DNA from: Olsenella intestinalis
GTDB taxonomy: Bacteria > Actinomycetota > Coriobacteriia > Coriobacteriales > Atopobiaceae
DNA length: 64,000 nucleotides
Reading direction: 5' to 3'
NCBI RefSeq assembly: GCF_023276655.1
Contig: NZ_JALGRK010000001.1
Coordinates: 453,501-517,500, forward strand
Shown here piece after piece: positions 42,448 through 50,898 of the stretch (position 1 is its first letter; every line of letters starts with the position of its first letter). The notes under the pieces were generated by a model. It saw nothing but the letters and a program-made list of their open reading frames with translations, made no database searches and was not told the origin of the DNA. The position numbers and the translations under genes are program-made.

Positions 42448-42602
42448 CGCTTCCCGAAGCGAGGGCGACGGTCGGGCAGAGACTGTCATGGTGGGGGCAT
42501 GCGCGGGGTGAGGGGCAGGCTCTTCTCGACCGCGCGGACAGTGTGATGCGCCGCCATGCCCGGCCTCGCCGGACGTGGTTCGGCCCGGCTCGAGGAGGTC
42601 AC

Positions 42603-44678
42603 ATGGCAGGAGCTTGCGGTTCGGTCAAGAACGTTGCCCTCGTTGGGCAGGGTGGCGTGGGAAAGACGATGCTTGCCGAGGCGATGCTGCACCTGAGCGG
42701 GCGCACGACGCGCCTGGGCGGGCATGCCGGCACGAAGCCGACGCTGGACTATGACAGCGAGGAGGGTGCGCGCGGGTTCTCGATCTCGACGACTATGGCG
42801 CCCGTGGAGTGGGGCGGCGTTCGGATCAACGTGCTCGATGCGCCGTGCTACCCGGACTTTGTGGGCGACGCGTACGGTGCGCTGGCCGCGGCGGAGACGG
42901 CGCTGTTCGTGGTTGACGCGGCGTCGGGGCCCGGCGCGATCACGACGCGGCTGTGGTACGCGGCCGAGGAGCTGAGCCTTGCCCGCGCGCTGTTCGTGAA
43001 CAGGCTGGACCGTCCGGACGCCGACTGGGAGACGGCGCTGGCCGCCGCCCGCGAGCGCTATGGGTCGCGGCTCGTGCCCGTGACGCTGCCGATGGGGTCG
43101 GGCTCGGAGTTTGCGGGGATCATCGACGTCGTGCACATGCGTGCGCGGCACCTCGAGGGCGGGTCGCCCGTGGAGGGCGATATCCCCGACGAGTTCGTGG
43201 CCGCCGCCGTGCAGGCGCGCTCGCAGCTCGTGGAGCTGGTGGTCGAGTGCGACGACGAGCTCATGATGAAGTACCTCGAGGGCGAGGAGGTGACGCAGGC
43301 CGAGCTTGAGGGGCTGCTGTCCGAGGCGATTCGTGGGCGCTCGTTCGTTCCGGTGTTTGCGGGGTCGTGCGTGCGTGAGGAGGGCGTCATCTCGTTCATG
43401 AATGCCGTGGCGGAGTGGTTCCCGACGATGGCCGACTTTGGCCGCGTGCCGCTGGTCAACGGCGAGGAGCTGGACATCTCGCCCGACGACGACCGCCCCG
43501 TGGCGTTCGTCTTCAAGTCGCTGCAGGACGCGCAGATGGGCAAGCTCTCGTTCGTGAAGGTGCTTGCCGGCACGCTCGAGCCGGGCCTCGAGCTCACGTG
43601 CGCGAGGACGCGCAAGGGCGAGCGGCTGGGGCACCTCAACCGGATGTGCGGCCGCGAGTCGAGCGAGCTGAAGTCCGTCGCGGCGGGCGACATCTGCGTG
43701 GTGCCGAAGCTCGACGCGCTCACGGGCGACACGCTCTCGGTCACGGGCAAGGTGGAGGCCGCGGCGTTTAGGTTCCCCAACTCGCTCTATCGCGTGGCCG
43801 TCGAGCCGGAGAAGCGCGGGAGCGAGGGCAAAGTGTTCGAGTTCCTGGAGCGCGCGGCCGCGGCCGACCCCACGGTCTCGGTCACGCGCGACGAGGACAC
43901 GGGGCAGACCGTCATCTGCGCGATCGGCGAGGCCCAGGTGTCGGTTCTTCTCGACCGCCTGGAGGCGGCCGTGGGCGCGCCGGCGCACACGGTGGCGCTG
44001 CGCATCCCGTATCGCGAGACGATCCGGCGCACGTCGAGCGCGCAGGGGCGTCACAAGAAGCAGACGGGCGGCGCCGGGCAGTACGGTGACTGCTGGCTGC
44101 GGCTCGAGCCCAACCCAGGCGGCGGCTACGAGTTCGTGGACGAGGTTGTGGGCGGGCACGTGCCGAAGAACTACATCCCTGCGATCGACAAGGGCGTGCA
44201 GGAGACCATGGCCGACGGCGTGCTTGCGGGCTATCCGATGATTGACGTGCGAGTCGCCGTGTACGACGGCTCGCACCACCCCGTGGACTCCAACGAGATG
44301 GCGTTCAAGACGGCCGCGCGCATCGCGTTCCAGAAGGCGGCCGCGGGAGCGGAGCCGGTGCTCTTGGAGCCGATGGCGCACCTCAAGATCGTGGTGCCTG
44401 ACAGCTACGCGGGCTCGATCATGGGCGACGTCTCGGCGAGTCGCGGGCGCGTCGACGGCATGGTCGCGGCCCAGGGCATGGCAGGGCTCGGCATGACGGA
44501 GATCGAGGCGACCGTGCCCTACGCGGAGGTCACCGACTACGCGACGCGGCTGCGCTCGCTGTCCCGTGGCACGGGCGAGTTCGAGCTCGAGCTGGGCGGC
44601 TACGAGCAGGTGCCTCACGACGTGCAGCAGAAGCTCGCGGAGCAGTACCAGGAGAGGCGCGCGGCGGGCAACCGCTAG
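42603..44678 (+). CDS. Elongation factor G-like GTPase (EF-G paralogue)
   Basis: 691 aa. The ATG at 42603 is chosen because GGAGGT precedes it by 3-4 nt and the GTPase fold starts at once; the longer upstream reading is unconserved. EF-G domain order is complete (G domain, II, III, IV with HVPKNYIPAIDKGVQE, V). The GTPase motifs are altered: G1 GQGGVGKT rather than AHxDxGKT, G3 DAPCYPDF rather than DTPGHVDF (the catalytic His is Tyr), G4 NRLD. This matches the FusA2/EF-G-like group of actinobacteria rather than the translocase. Function unknown; possibly ribosome-associated stress. Monocistronic with a strong terminator. Confidence 0.85.
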   Translation: MAGACGSVKNVALVGQGGVGKTMLAEAMLHLSGRTTRLGGHAGTKPTLDYDSEEGARGFSISTTMAPVEWGGVRINVLDAPCYPDFVGDAYGALAAAETALFVVDAASGPGAITTRLWYAAEELSLARALFVNRLDRPDADWETALAAARERYGSRLVPVTLPMGSGSEFAGIIDVVHMRARHLEGGSPVEGDIPDEFVAAAVQARSQLVELVVECDDELMMKYLEGEEVTQAELEGLLSEAIRGRSFVPVFAGSCVREEGVISFMNAVAEWFPTMADFGRVPLVNGEELDISPDDDRPVAFVFKSLQDAQMGKLSFVKVLAGTLEPGLELTCARTRKGERLGHLNRMCGRESSELKSVAAGDICVVPKLDALTGDTLSVTGKVEAAAFRFPNSLYRVAVEPEKRGSEGKVFEFLERAAAADPTVSVTRDEDTGQTVICAIGEAQVSVLLDRLEAAVGAPAHTVALRIPYRETIRRTSSAQGRHKKQTGGAGQYGDCWLRLEPNPGGGYEFVDEVVGGHVPKNYIPAIDKGVQETMADGVLAGYPMIDVRVAVYDGSHHPVDSNEMAFKTAARIAFQKAAAGAEPVLLEPMAHLKIVVPDSYAGSIMGDVSASRGRVDGMVAAQGMAGLGMTEIEATVPYAEVTDYATRLRSLSRGTGEFELELGGYEQVPHDVQQKLAEQYQERRAAGNR

Positions 44679-44701
44679 GGCTGCTTTGACAGAGGTGTTG
44701 G

Positions 44702-44740
44702 GGGCGCTCGCCGCAGCTGCGGTGGGCGCCCTCCCTTTTG
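44702..44740 (+). terminator. Terminator of the EF-G-like gene
   Basis: GGGCGCTCGCCGCAG (44702-44716) and CTGCGGTGGGCGCCC (44717-44731) pair 13 of 15, followed by TCCCTTTT. Confidence 0.8.
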
Positions 44741-44876
44741 AAGCTGGCCCTTAGCTGGCAGAAAACTGCCCCTCTGAACTGGGCTTATTCGGCGAAAACA
44801 GTCTTTCATCCCAAGAGATTTGTGGCTACCCTCGCGTGTACGAACGGTGCAATGCGACCACGAGAGGGGAACCGAT

Positions 44877-45881
44877 ATGCGCAATGCGGAGATGCTGGTT
44901 GGGTTCGAGTCGGCGCTCGCGTTCTGGAGGGCGGTGCGCGCGGGGGACCTGGACCTCAGCGAGACGCACATCTATGGCCGGGCGGCCTGGGGTAGCCATG
45001 AGATCCTGGATCGCACGCTTCGGGCGTGTCACATCGACGCGCCGCTCGATGTGGTTTCCTCAGCCGCCGGCGAAAGGCACCGCCGAAAGCTCCTCCGTGA
45101 CCATGTGTGGCGCGGGCCAGGCGCGCCAGCGGCGCAGATCGATCGCGTGAACGGGGTGGAGGTCTGTTCGATGGCGCCGACCTTCGTGCAACTGGCATCG
45201 ACCTCGGTCGATGACCTTGACCTCATTGCCGTGGCTTACGAGATCACGGGGAGCTACTGCCTTGCGCCATGGTCGGAACGTTCCTGTGTCTATGGCATCG
45301 AGCCCCTCACGACCGTCGAGGAGTTGGCGGGGTATGTGATGGCGGCCCGCGCTGTGGAGAGCCGAGGGGCCGCGCGTGCCCTGAGGCTGCTGCCGTTCGT
45401 ACGGGAGGGTTCGGCTTCGCCTCGCGAGACGGACCTTGCGATTATGTTCGCCCTGCCGAGGGTGCGCGGGGGCCTGGGACTTGATGGCTTCCGGCTGAAC
45501 AAGGAGGTCGAACTTGCCGGCCGTGCCGCCGAGCTTCTGGGGCACCCCTCCATCCGGGCCGACTTTCTTTGGAAGGGGAGGGGAGGGCGAAGGGATGTCA
45601 TGGCCGAGTACGAGAGCAACGAATGGCATCTTACGAGCAAGGCAATCGACCGCGACGCACGACGCCGCGAGGCTGTTGTGTCCTCTGGCTACGCGGTGCA
45701 TCGCATTACCAACGAGCAGCTGCTTGACGCGGGGCATCTCCTTACGCTGGCGGAGGAGATTGCGTGCGAGCTTGGTCGCAATCGGCATCGCCCCTCGAAG
45801 CGCATGCTGGACCGCTACGCCTTCGTGCATGACAAGATCGCCTTTGGGTCTGGCGTTGGCCTGAAGGAGGGCCGAGCGTAG
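44877..45881 (+). CDS. DUF559/Vsr-like nuclease-fold protein of an AbiEi-like family
   Basis: 334 aa, ATG 44877 after GAGAGGGGA. An N-terminal region (AFWRAVRAGDLDLSETHIYGRAAWGSHEILDRTLRAC) is followed by a middle domain with VEVCSMAPTFVQLASTSVDDLDLIAVAYEITGSYCL. The C-terminal part RRDVMAEYESNEWHLTSKAIDRDARRREAVVSSGYAVHRITNEQLLDAG resembles DUF559/very-short-patch-repair endonuclease folds (D..xEYxS..WH....D..R...GY.V.RIT). I recall related proteins as multi-copy in Coriobacteriia, but cannot verify. Activity is unproven. A 211-bp inverted-repeat element follows 19 bp after the stop. Confidence 0.65.
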   Translation: MRNAEMLVGFESALAFWRAVRAGDLDLSETHIYGRAAWGSHEILDRTLRACHIDAPLDVVSSAAGERHRRKLLRDHVWRGPGAPAAQIDRVNGVEVCSMAPTFVQLASTSVDDLDLIAVAYEITGSYCLAPWSERSCVYGIEPLTTVEELAGYVMAARAVESRGAARALRLLPFVREGSASPRETDLAIMFALPRVRGGLGLDGFRLNKEVELAGRAAELLGHPSIRADFLWKGRGGRRDVMAEYESNEWHLTSKAIDRDARRREAVVSSGYAVHRITNEQLLDAGHLLTLAEEIACELGRNRHRPSKRMLDRYAFVHDKIAFGSGVGLKEGRA

Positions 45882-46309
45882 CCTGCGCCCGCCGGCGCAT
45901 GAAAAAGTGGTGCTCCGTGGAAAGATTCCGAGACCTGGTGTGCAAAAACGAGCCCCTGTGGCAACTCGATCGCTGGCCATGCAGGTCTTGGCCGGAGCTT
46001 GCCTGCATAACATAATGGCCCTAACTGGGCAAAGACACGAATTTATGCAGTGCCTTGGCCTCTCGCTCAAGTGGTGGAGGCGTTTGAGTTGCCACGGAGG
46101 GCCATTTTTTCAATCGGGAGGATGAATTCTTCGCACGGTGGGAGCGTTTTGCGTGAGGCGCAGCCACTCGAGCAAGACGCTTTAGAGGCGCCACGCCTCG
46201 GCGGGTCGCCGCTGTCCGCCCCAGCGGCTGAATGAGACGGCTACCTGCGGGGTTTGCTATCATCTGCACATACGTATCTGCACTGACCGAGGAGGTCGCG
46301 CACCGGCGC
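45882..46309. other. Spacer before the CorC-type gene
   Basis: 428 bp; its first half is the 211-bp element listed separately. Readings that cross it are not convincing genes. The rest (46112-46309) carries a GAGGAGG site at 46289 that is rather far (14 nt) from the next ATG. Confidence 0.5.
45901..46111. mobile_element. 211-bp MITE-like element, copy B
   Basis: The left end GAAAAAGTGGTGCTCCGTGG and the right end read inward, GAAAAAATGGCCCTCCGTGG, form a 20-bp inverted repeat with three mismatches. Same length and same internal landmarks as 24407-24617, although the centres have diverged. No transposase is encoded. It sits just after a multi-copy-type gene. Confidence 0.65.
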
Positions 46310-47641
46310 ATGGACATAGCACTCTCTATCTTCGTAACCCTGCTTCTGACGATCGCCAACGGCTACTTCTCTATGTCGGAGATGTCGCTCTCCGTCGCAA
46401 AGAAGGTCGTCCTCGACCACGAGGCCGACGAGGGCGACAGGCGCGCGGCCAAGGCTGCCCGCGTCATGGAAAACCCCACCGCGTTCCTTGCGGCCATCCA
46501 GGTTGCCATCACCCTGCTCGGATTCTTCTCGTCCGCGTTCGCGGCGACGAGCCTCTCCGAGCCCTTCGGTGCATGGCTCGCGGGTCTCGGGCTCGAGCGC
46601 TCCTTCGCTGGTGGTCTCGCGACCGTGCTCATCACCCTCATCGTCTCCTACGTCTCCATCGTCGTGGGCGAGCTGGTGCCCAAGCGCATCGCAATGGCCG
46701 ACGCGGAGAAGATCGCCAAGTCGGTCGCCGGACCCGTCAGCGCCTTCGCCAAGATCACGCGCCCGCTGGTCTGGCTCACCTCCGCGAGCGCCGACGCTCT
46801 GTCAGCGTTGCTCGGCATCAAGGGCGCAGACGATCGCCTCGACGTCTCCGAGGACGAGATCCGCTACATGGTCACCGACTCTGACGAGCTCTCCGAGGAG
46901 GAGAAGTCGATGATCCACGAGATCTTCGAGCTCGGTGACGCCAAGGCCCGCGAGGTCATGATTCCGCGCGTCGACACGACCGCCCTCGAGGACACCTCGA
47001 CCGTCTCCGAGGTCCTCGAGGTCATGCGCGCCACCGGCTTCTCGCGCATCCCGATCTTCCACGAGGACGTCGACCGCATCGTCGGCATCGCGCACATCAA
47101 GGACCTCATCGGCCCCATGATCGATGACGGCGCCGGCTCCAAGCCCATCTCGCGCTACATGCACTCCGCGAGCTTCGTCCCCGACACCAAGGACATCATC
47201 CCGCTACTCTCCGAGATGCAGACAAGCCACGAGCAGATGGTCATCGTCGTGGACGAGTACGGCGGGACGGCTGGCGTCATCACGGTCGAGGACATCGTCG
47301 AGGAGGTCGTCGGCGAGATCGAGGATGAGTTCGATCCCGACAACAAGTACCTCACCAAGCTCTCCGAGCGCGAGTGGCTCGTCGACGGCCGCTTCTCGCT
47401 CGACGACGCCATCGAGCTCGGCTGGCCCATCCGTGACAGCGAGGAGTACGAGACCGTCGCGGGCTTCGTGCTCGAGACGGCCGACGGCCTGCCCAAGCCG
47501 GGCGAGGCCTTCGAGGTCGAGGGCTATACGTTCCGCGTTCAGTCGATGCGCGGCCGGCGCGTCGCGCTTCTGCGCGTGACGGCGCCCGAGCCCGCCGCCG
47601 AGGGCGACGGAGAGGCGGACGCGAAGGGCGAGGGCGAGTAG
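46310..47641 (+). CDS. CNNM/CorC-HlyC family membrane protein
   Basis: 443 aa from ATG 46310, where the first membrane helix begins (MDIALSIFVTLLLTIANGYFSMSEMSL). DUF21/CNNM membrane domain with four helices to about residue 170, a CBS pair (about 205-320: MIPRVDTTALEDTSTVSEVLEVMRATGFSRIPIF and MVIVVDEYGGTAGVITVEDIVEEVVGEI), then a CorC_HlyC domain (YETVAGFVLETADGLPKPGEAFEVEGYTFRVQSM). Homologues export or regulate Mg2+/Co2+; the name haemolysin is historical. Acidic C-terminal tail. Confidence 0.92.
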   Translation: MDIALSIFVTLLLTIANGYFSMSEMSLSVAKKVVLDHEADEGDRRAAKAARVMENPTAFLAAIQVAITLLGFFSSAFAATSLSEPFGAWLAGLGLERSFAGGLATVLITLIVSYVSIVVGELVPKRIAMADAEKIAKSVAGPVSAFAKITRPLVWLTSASADALSALLGIKGADDRLDVSEDEIRYMVTDSDELSEEEKSMIHEIFELGDAKAREVMIPRVDTTALEDTSTVSEVLEVMRATGFSRIPIFHEDVDRIVGIAHIKDLIGPMIDDGAGSKPISRYMHSASFVPDTKDIIPLLSEMQTSHEQMVIVVDEYGGTAGVITVEDIVEEVVGEIEDEFDPDNKYLTKLSEREWLVDGRFSLDDAIELGWPIRDSEEYETVAGFVLETADGLPKPGEAFEVEGYTFRVQSMRGRRVALLRVTAPEPAAEGDGEADAKGEGE

Positions 47642-47730
47642 GCCGCGCCGCTAACAGTCCCAGTGGCGTCCCGCGCTCGCGGTTTGTCTACAATGTTGCA
47701 AGCACCTGTATTTAGGCGGAAGGCAGTTAT

Positions 47731-49092
47731 ATGGCTCAGGTCATCGAGATTCAGCGGGTCGAGGTCGGCCCCGAATACCTAACCGCACGCGTCCGCGTCG
47801 CGGATGACGCGCCGCTCATGACGAGCGGAGACCTTCGTGCGACCACGCTTGTGTACAATCTGCTTCCGCACATCGTCGACCACGTCTGTCTGGGTGATGC
47901 CGGCGAGACCTTCAAGGACTGCATGGGCGCGACCGAGCTTGCCCACTTGCTCGAGCACATGACCGTCGAGCTTCTCGCCCAGACCAACATCGCCGGCGAC
48001 ATCACGTCCGGCAAGACCTATCCCGTCGCGGACGACCCCCGCGTTTTCGAGATCCAGCTCTCCTGCAAGGACGACGTGCTCACCGCAGCCGCCCTCGCGA
48101 GCGCCGTCTGGATCGTCGACTGGGCCTTCACCGGCGGCGGCGACCCCGCGCCCGACGTGGCCGCGATCGTCGACGGCCTTTGCCGTCTCGTCGACTCCCT
48201 GGGCACCGAGCCCGCGGAGCGTTACGTCGAGCAGGTCGAGGGTGACATCGACGCCGCCCTCTCCGAGAAGTACGACCAGATCCTGGCCGCCCGCCGCCAG
48301 GAGATCGGCATTCGCCTCCGCGAGATCGAGACTGCGCGAGCCAACGCCGAGGCGCAGGCCGCGCAGATCGTCGCCCGCGAGGAGCGCGAGCGCGAGGCCG
48401 CCGAGGCCGCCCGCATCGAGCGGGAGCGTCGCGAGGCCGACGAGGCACGCCTGCGCGCCGAGGCCGAGATGCGCAACGCCCGCGAGGCTGCCAACAAGGC
48501 CGAGGTCGAGCGCCTCATCGAGGAGACCCACCAGGCCGTCGACCTTGCCGAGGGCGCAGAGCCCGACGCCCCGCAGGACGACCTCGGTTCCACCGTTGTC
48601 ACGCCCCTCGATCCCGGCGCCACCATCTCTGCGACCATGAACCTCGGCTCGACCGTGGTCAACGCGCCCGCCATCGAGACCGAGCACGTTCCCACCGAGG
48701 GGCAGCCCGCACCCGCGGCTGACCCCGAGCCCGTCGTCGAGCCCGAGCCTGAGCCGGCGCCTGTCGAGGAGCCGGCAGTCGAGCCGGGGTCCGATCCCGT
48801 CGTCGCCGAGGCGCCCGAGCCCGTCGCCGAGCCCGCTCCTGCCGAGGAGCCTGCGACTGAGCCCGTCGCCGAGCCCGTTGCCGAGCCCGCTCCTGCCGAG
48901 GAGCCTGCGCCCGAGCCCGAGTCCGTCTCCGAGGCCGAGCCCACCGCCGAGCACCAGCATGGCTTCGCGGCTGGTACGCCGATGGACACGCTCTTCCCCG
49001 TTGCAGGGGGCGCGCCTTCCGACAACGACGATTCCGCGAGTGGTGCCGACGCGGCGCCCGAGCATATTCCCGGCCCGCGAAGGGTACGATAG
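47731..49092 (+). CDS. CphA-N-like domain fused to coiled coil and Pro/Glu-rich tail
   Basis: 453 aa, ATG 47731. Residues about 35-150 (LVYNLLPHIVDHVCLGDAGETFKDCMGATELAHLLEHMTVELLAQ..ITSGKTYPV..VFEIQLSCKDDVLTAAALASAVWIV) resemble the N-terminal domain of cyanophycin synthetase (pattern LP.LV.H.C..G....H..EH...EL....G.T). The ATP-grasp and Mur-ligase parts are missing. A highly charged coiled coil (about 175-275; EREREAAEAARIERERREADEARL) and a long PEPAPAEEP repeat region (about 315-410) follow. No membrane segment. Function unknown; possibly a scaffold. A TACAAT lies 37 bp upstream. Confidence 0.65.
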   Translation: MAQVIEIQRVEVGPEYLTARVRVADDAPLMTSGDLRATTLVYNLLPHIVDHVCLGDAGETFKDCMGATELAHLLEHMTVELLAQTNIAGDITSGKTYPVADDPRVFEIQLSCKDDVLTAAALASAVWIVDWAFTGGGDPAPDVAAIVDGLCRLVDSLGTEPAERYVEQVEGDIDAALSEKYDQILAARRQEIGIRLREIETARANAEAQAAQIVAREEREREAAEAARIERERREADEARLRAEAEMRNAREAANKAEVERLIEETHQAVDLAEGAEPDAPQDDLGSTVVTPLDPGATISATMNLGSTVVNAPAIETEHVPTEGQPAPAADPEPVVEPEPEPAPVEEPAVEPGSDPVVAEAPEPVAEPAPAEEPATEPVAEPVAEPAPAEEPAPEPESVSEAEPTAEHQHGFAAGTPMDTLFPVAGGAPSDNDDSASGADAAPEHIPGPRRVR

Positions 49093-49167
49093 GTGTAATT
49101 CGCGACCGGCCTGGTCGCGTCGTGACGTGTAGTAGCTGGCATGAGCCAGACTGACAGGAGGATTGAA

Positions 49168-49629
49168 ATGAGCGCAAGGGGAGCAGTTGGGTTTGTCGTT
49201 GGAACCGTCGTTGGTGCCGCTGCCGGCGCATTCGCTGGCATCATGCTCGCGCCGCGTTCTGGCGCCGAGAGCCGCGCCATGGCCGCCGACGCCATGAACG
49301 ACGCATGGGACACCGCGGTTGACTCCTACGAGCGCGGCGCCCGCGTCGTGAGCGACAAGATCGACTCCGTCCGTCCCGGCGTCGACGCCACGACCGACGA
49401 GCTCCGCGCCAAGGTGGACCTTGCCCGCGAGCGCATGGACCAGCTTCGCGAGACCCTCTCCGACACGGTGACCACCACCTCCACCCAGGTCTCCGACGCC
49501 GTCAACTCCGTCGCCGACAAGGTGGCCGCCGCGGCTGACAACGCCGCCGACGTTGACTCGGCTCCCGCCGAGGGCGTCCACGTCGAGGTCGTGGAGGCCG
49601 ACGCAGACGCCGAGGCCGACGCCGAGTAG
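49168..49629 (+). CDS. YtxH-domain protein
   Basis: 153 aa; ATG 49168 after AGGAGG (the upstream Met at 49141 lacks a site). One membrane segment VGFVVGTVVGAAAGAFAGIMLAPRSGAESR is the YtxH pattern. A long amphipathic coiled-coil region and an acidic tail (EADADAEADAE) follow. YtxH proteins are general-stress related in Bacillus. It lies in a rightward row with the CphA-N-like and PRC genes. Confidence 0.8.
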   Translation: MSARGAVGFVVGTVVGAAAGAFAGIMLAPRSGAESRAMAADAMNDAWDTAVDSYERGARVVSDKIDSVRPGVDATTDELRAKVDLARERMDQLRETLSDTVTTTSTQVSDAVNSVADKVAAAADNAADVDSAPAEGVHVEVVEADADAEADAE

Positions 49630-49650
49630 CACTCGAACATAGTTTCCGGC

Positions 49651-49682
49651 AAGGGGCGTGGTGCTCGGGCACCGCGCCCCTT
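49651..49682 (+). terminator. Hairpin after the YtxH gene
   Basis: AAGGGGCG.GGTGC / GCACC.CGCCCCTT around a TCGG loop; only a short pyrimidine tract (CTTC) follows, so termination may be partial. Confidence 0.55.
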
Positions 49683-49705
49683 CTTCAAGCGTGAGGGGAC
49701 CCACG

Positions 49706-50749
49706 ATGCAGCGCATCTCCAACCTCGTCAACAAGCGCCTCTTCGAGGAGAAGACCGACCGCAAGGGCAAGGTCAAGGCCTCCCGCATCGGCCGCCTGCA
49801 CATGGCGGTCTTCTCGCCCGACGGCCGCCGCCTGGTCGGCTTCATGGTGAGCCTGCCCGACATCGCGGGCATGGTGAAGCGCCCCGACCGCTTCGTGGCC
49901 CTCGACGCCATCGCGCCCGCCGACGACGGCTTCCACGTCGCGAACCCCGAAGCCGCCTTCGACGACGCGGCCCGCGAGCGCCTGGCGCTCGACTGGGACG
50001 CCTGCATCATGTGGGCCGGCATGGACGCACGCACGCAGTCGGGCAAGGACCTTGGCTTCGTGAGCGACGCGGTCTTCGACGAGAAGAGCGGCGACGTCGC
50101 TCGCCTCTGCGTCGGGGACGGCGGCGTTGCGGAGTCGCTGGTCGGCGCCATCGAGATCCCCATCGACATGCTCAAGGGCTACGACAAGGGCTTCATGGTC
50201 GTCGACGACGAGGCCACCTCGCTCGCGCTCTCCGGCGGCGTCGCCGCAGCAGCCGGCGAGGGCTATGCGCGCGCCAAGGCCACGGGCCGCCGCGCCGCGG
50301 CCAAGGCCGACGAGGCCGCTGCCTCCGCGGTCGACAAGGGCTCGCTCGCGCTCGGCCGCGCCCTCGGCAAGGCCAAGCGCGCGATTGCAAGCGCCACCGA
50401 GGACGACGAGCCTGCCCAGAAGAGCGCGCCGGTCGCCGCCCAGGACGTGAAGGTCGCGCCCCCGGCCACGGCCGGCGAGATCAAGAGCGGCACCAAGTCC
50501 GCCAAGAAGGTGACCTACGCGCCGGTCGAGAAGAAGCCCGGCCAGGCCAAGTCCGCCGCCAAGAAGACTTCGGGCGCGAAGGCCACCACCAAGAAGGCCA
50601 CTAGCAAGCCGGCCGCGACCAAGAAGCCCGCCGCCAAGAAGAAGGCGTCCTCGAGCGACGCCGCGGCGCGCGCCGTGGGCAAGCAGGTCTCCAAGATGGG
50701 CGGCATGTTCGGCTCGTTCATGGACGAGTACAAGAAGGCGAGCAAGTAG
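49706..50749 (+). CDS. PRC-barrel protein with Lys/Ala-rich histone H1-like tail
   Basis: 347 aa; ATG 49706 with GTGAGGGGA upstream. Residues 1-170 contain two PRC-barrel-like halves (RKGKVKASRIGRLHMAVFSPDGRRLVGFMVS and SGKDLGFVSDAVFDEKSGDVARLCVGD). The C-terminal third (SAAKKTSGAKATTKKATSK, then TKKPAAKKK) is repetitive and basic like eukaryotic histone H1 or mycobacterial HU tails, so it may bind nucleic acid or the wall. The neighbouring MgtE-like protein also starts with PRC barrels. Function unknown. Confidence 0.72.
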   Translation: MQRISNLVNKRLFEEKTDRKGKVKASRIGRLHMAVFSPDGRRLVGFMVSLPDIAGMVKRPDRFVALDAIAPADDGFHVANPEAAFDDAARERLALDWDACIMWAGMDARTQSGKDLGFVSDAVFDEKSGDVARLCVGDGGVAESLVGAIEIPIDMLKGYDKGFMVVDDEATSLALSGGVAAAAGEGYARAKATGRRAAAKADEAAASAVDKGSLALGRALGKAKRAIASATEDDEPAQKSAPVAAQDVKVAPPATAGEIKSGTKSAKKVTYAPVEKKPGQAKSAAKKTSGAKATTKKATSKPAATKKPAAKKKASSSDAAARAVGKQVSKMGGMFGSFMDEYKKASK

Positions 50750-50811
50750 GTTCGCGTCTCGGGCCCGGGCCGTCGGGCGTGCGGGCTGAGGCGTCGGCAT
50801 GCGCGGGGCCG

Positions 50812-50867
50812 CCGTGGCGCCAGGCGAGTTCGCGCCGCAGGCGCGCCGTTCGAGCCTGGCGCCACGG
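50812..50867. repeat. REP-like hairpin
   Basis: A perfect 14-bp inverted repeat CCGTGGCGCCAGGC (50812-50825) / GCCTGGCGCCACGG (50854-50867) with an inner GCGCC/GGCGC stem. Read on the minus strand its core equals the repeat at 20874-20933. A GCTCTTCTC motif at 50886-50894 lies 18 bp away, in the same relative orientation as at 20.8 kb. It may also terminate the two convergent genes. Confidence 0.75.
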
Positions 50868-50898
50868 TGCCGCGCCACGGAGAGGCTCTTCTCGGCTG

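Noticed and set aside
45907-46125. 72-codon frame over the 211-bp element
   Set aside because: It coincides with the inverted-repeat element and has no ribosome site; more likely non-coding.
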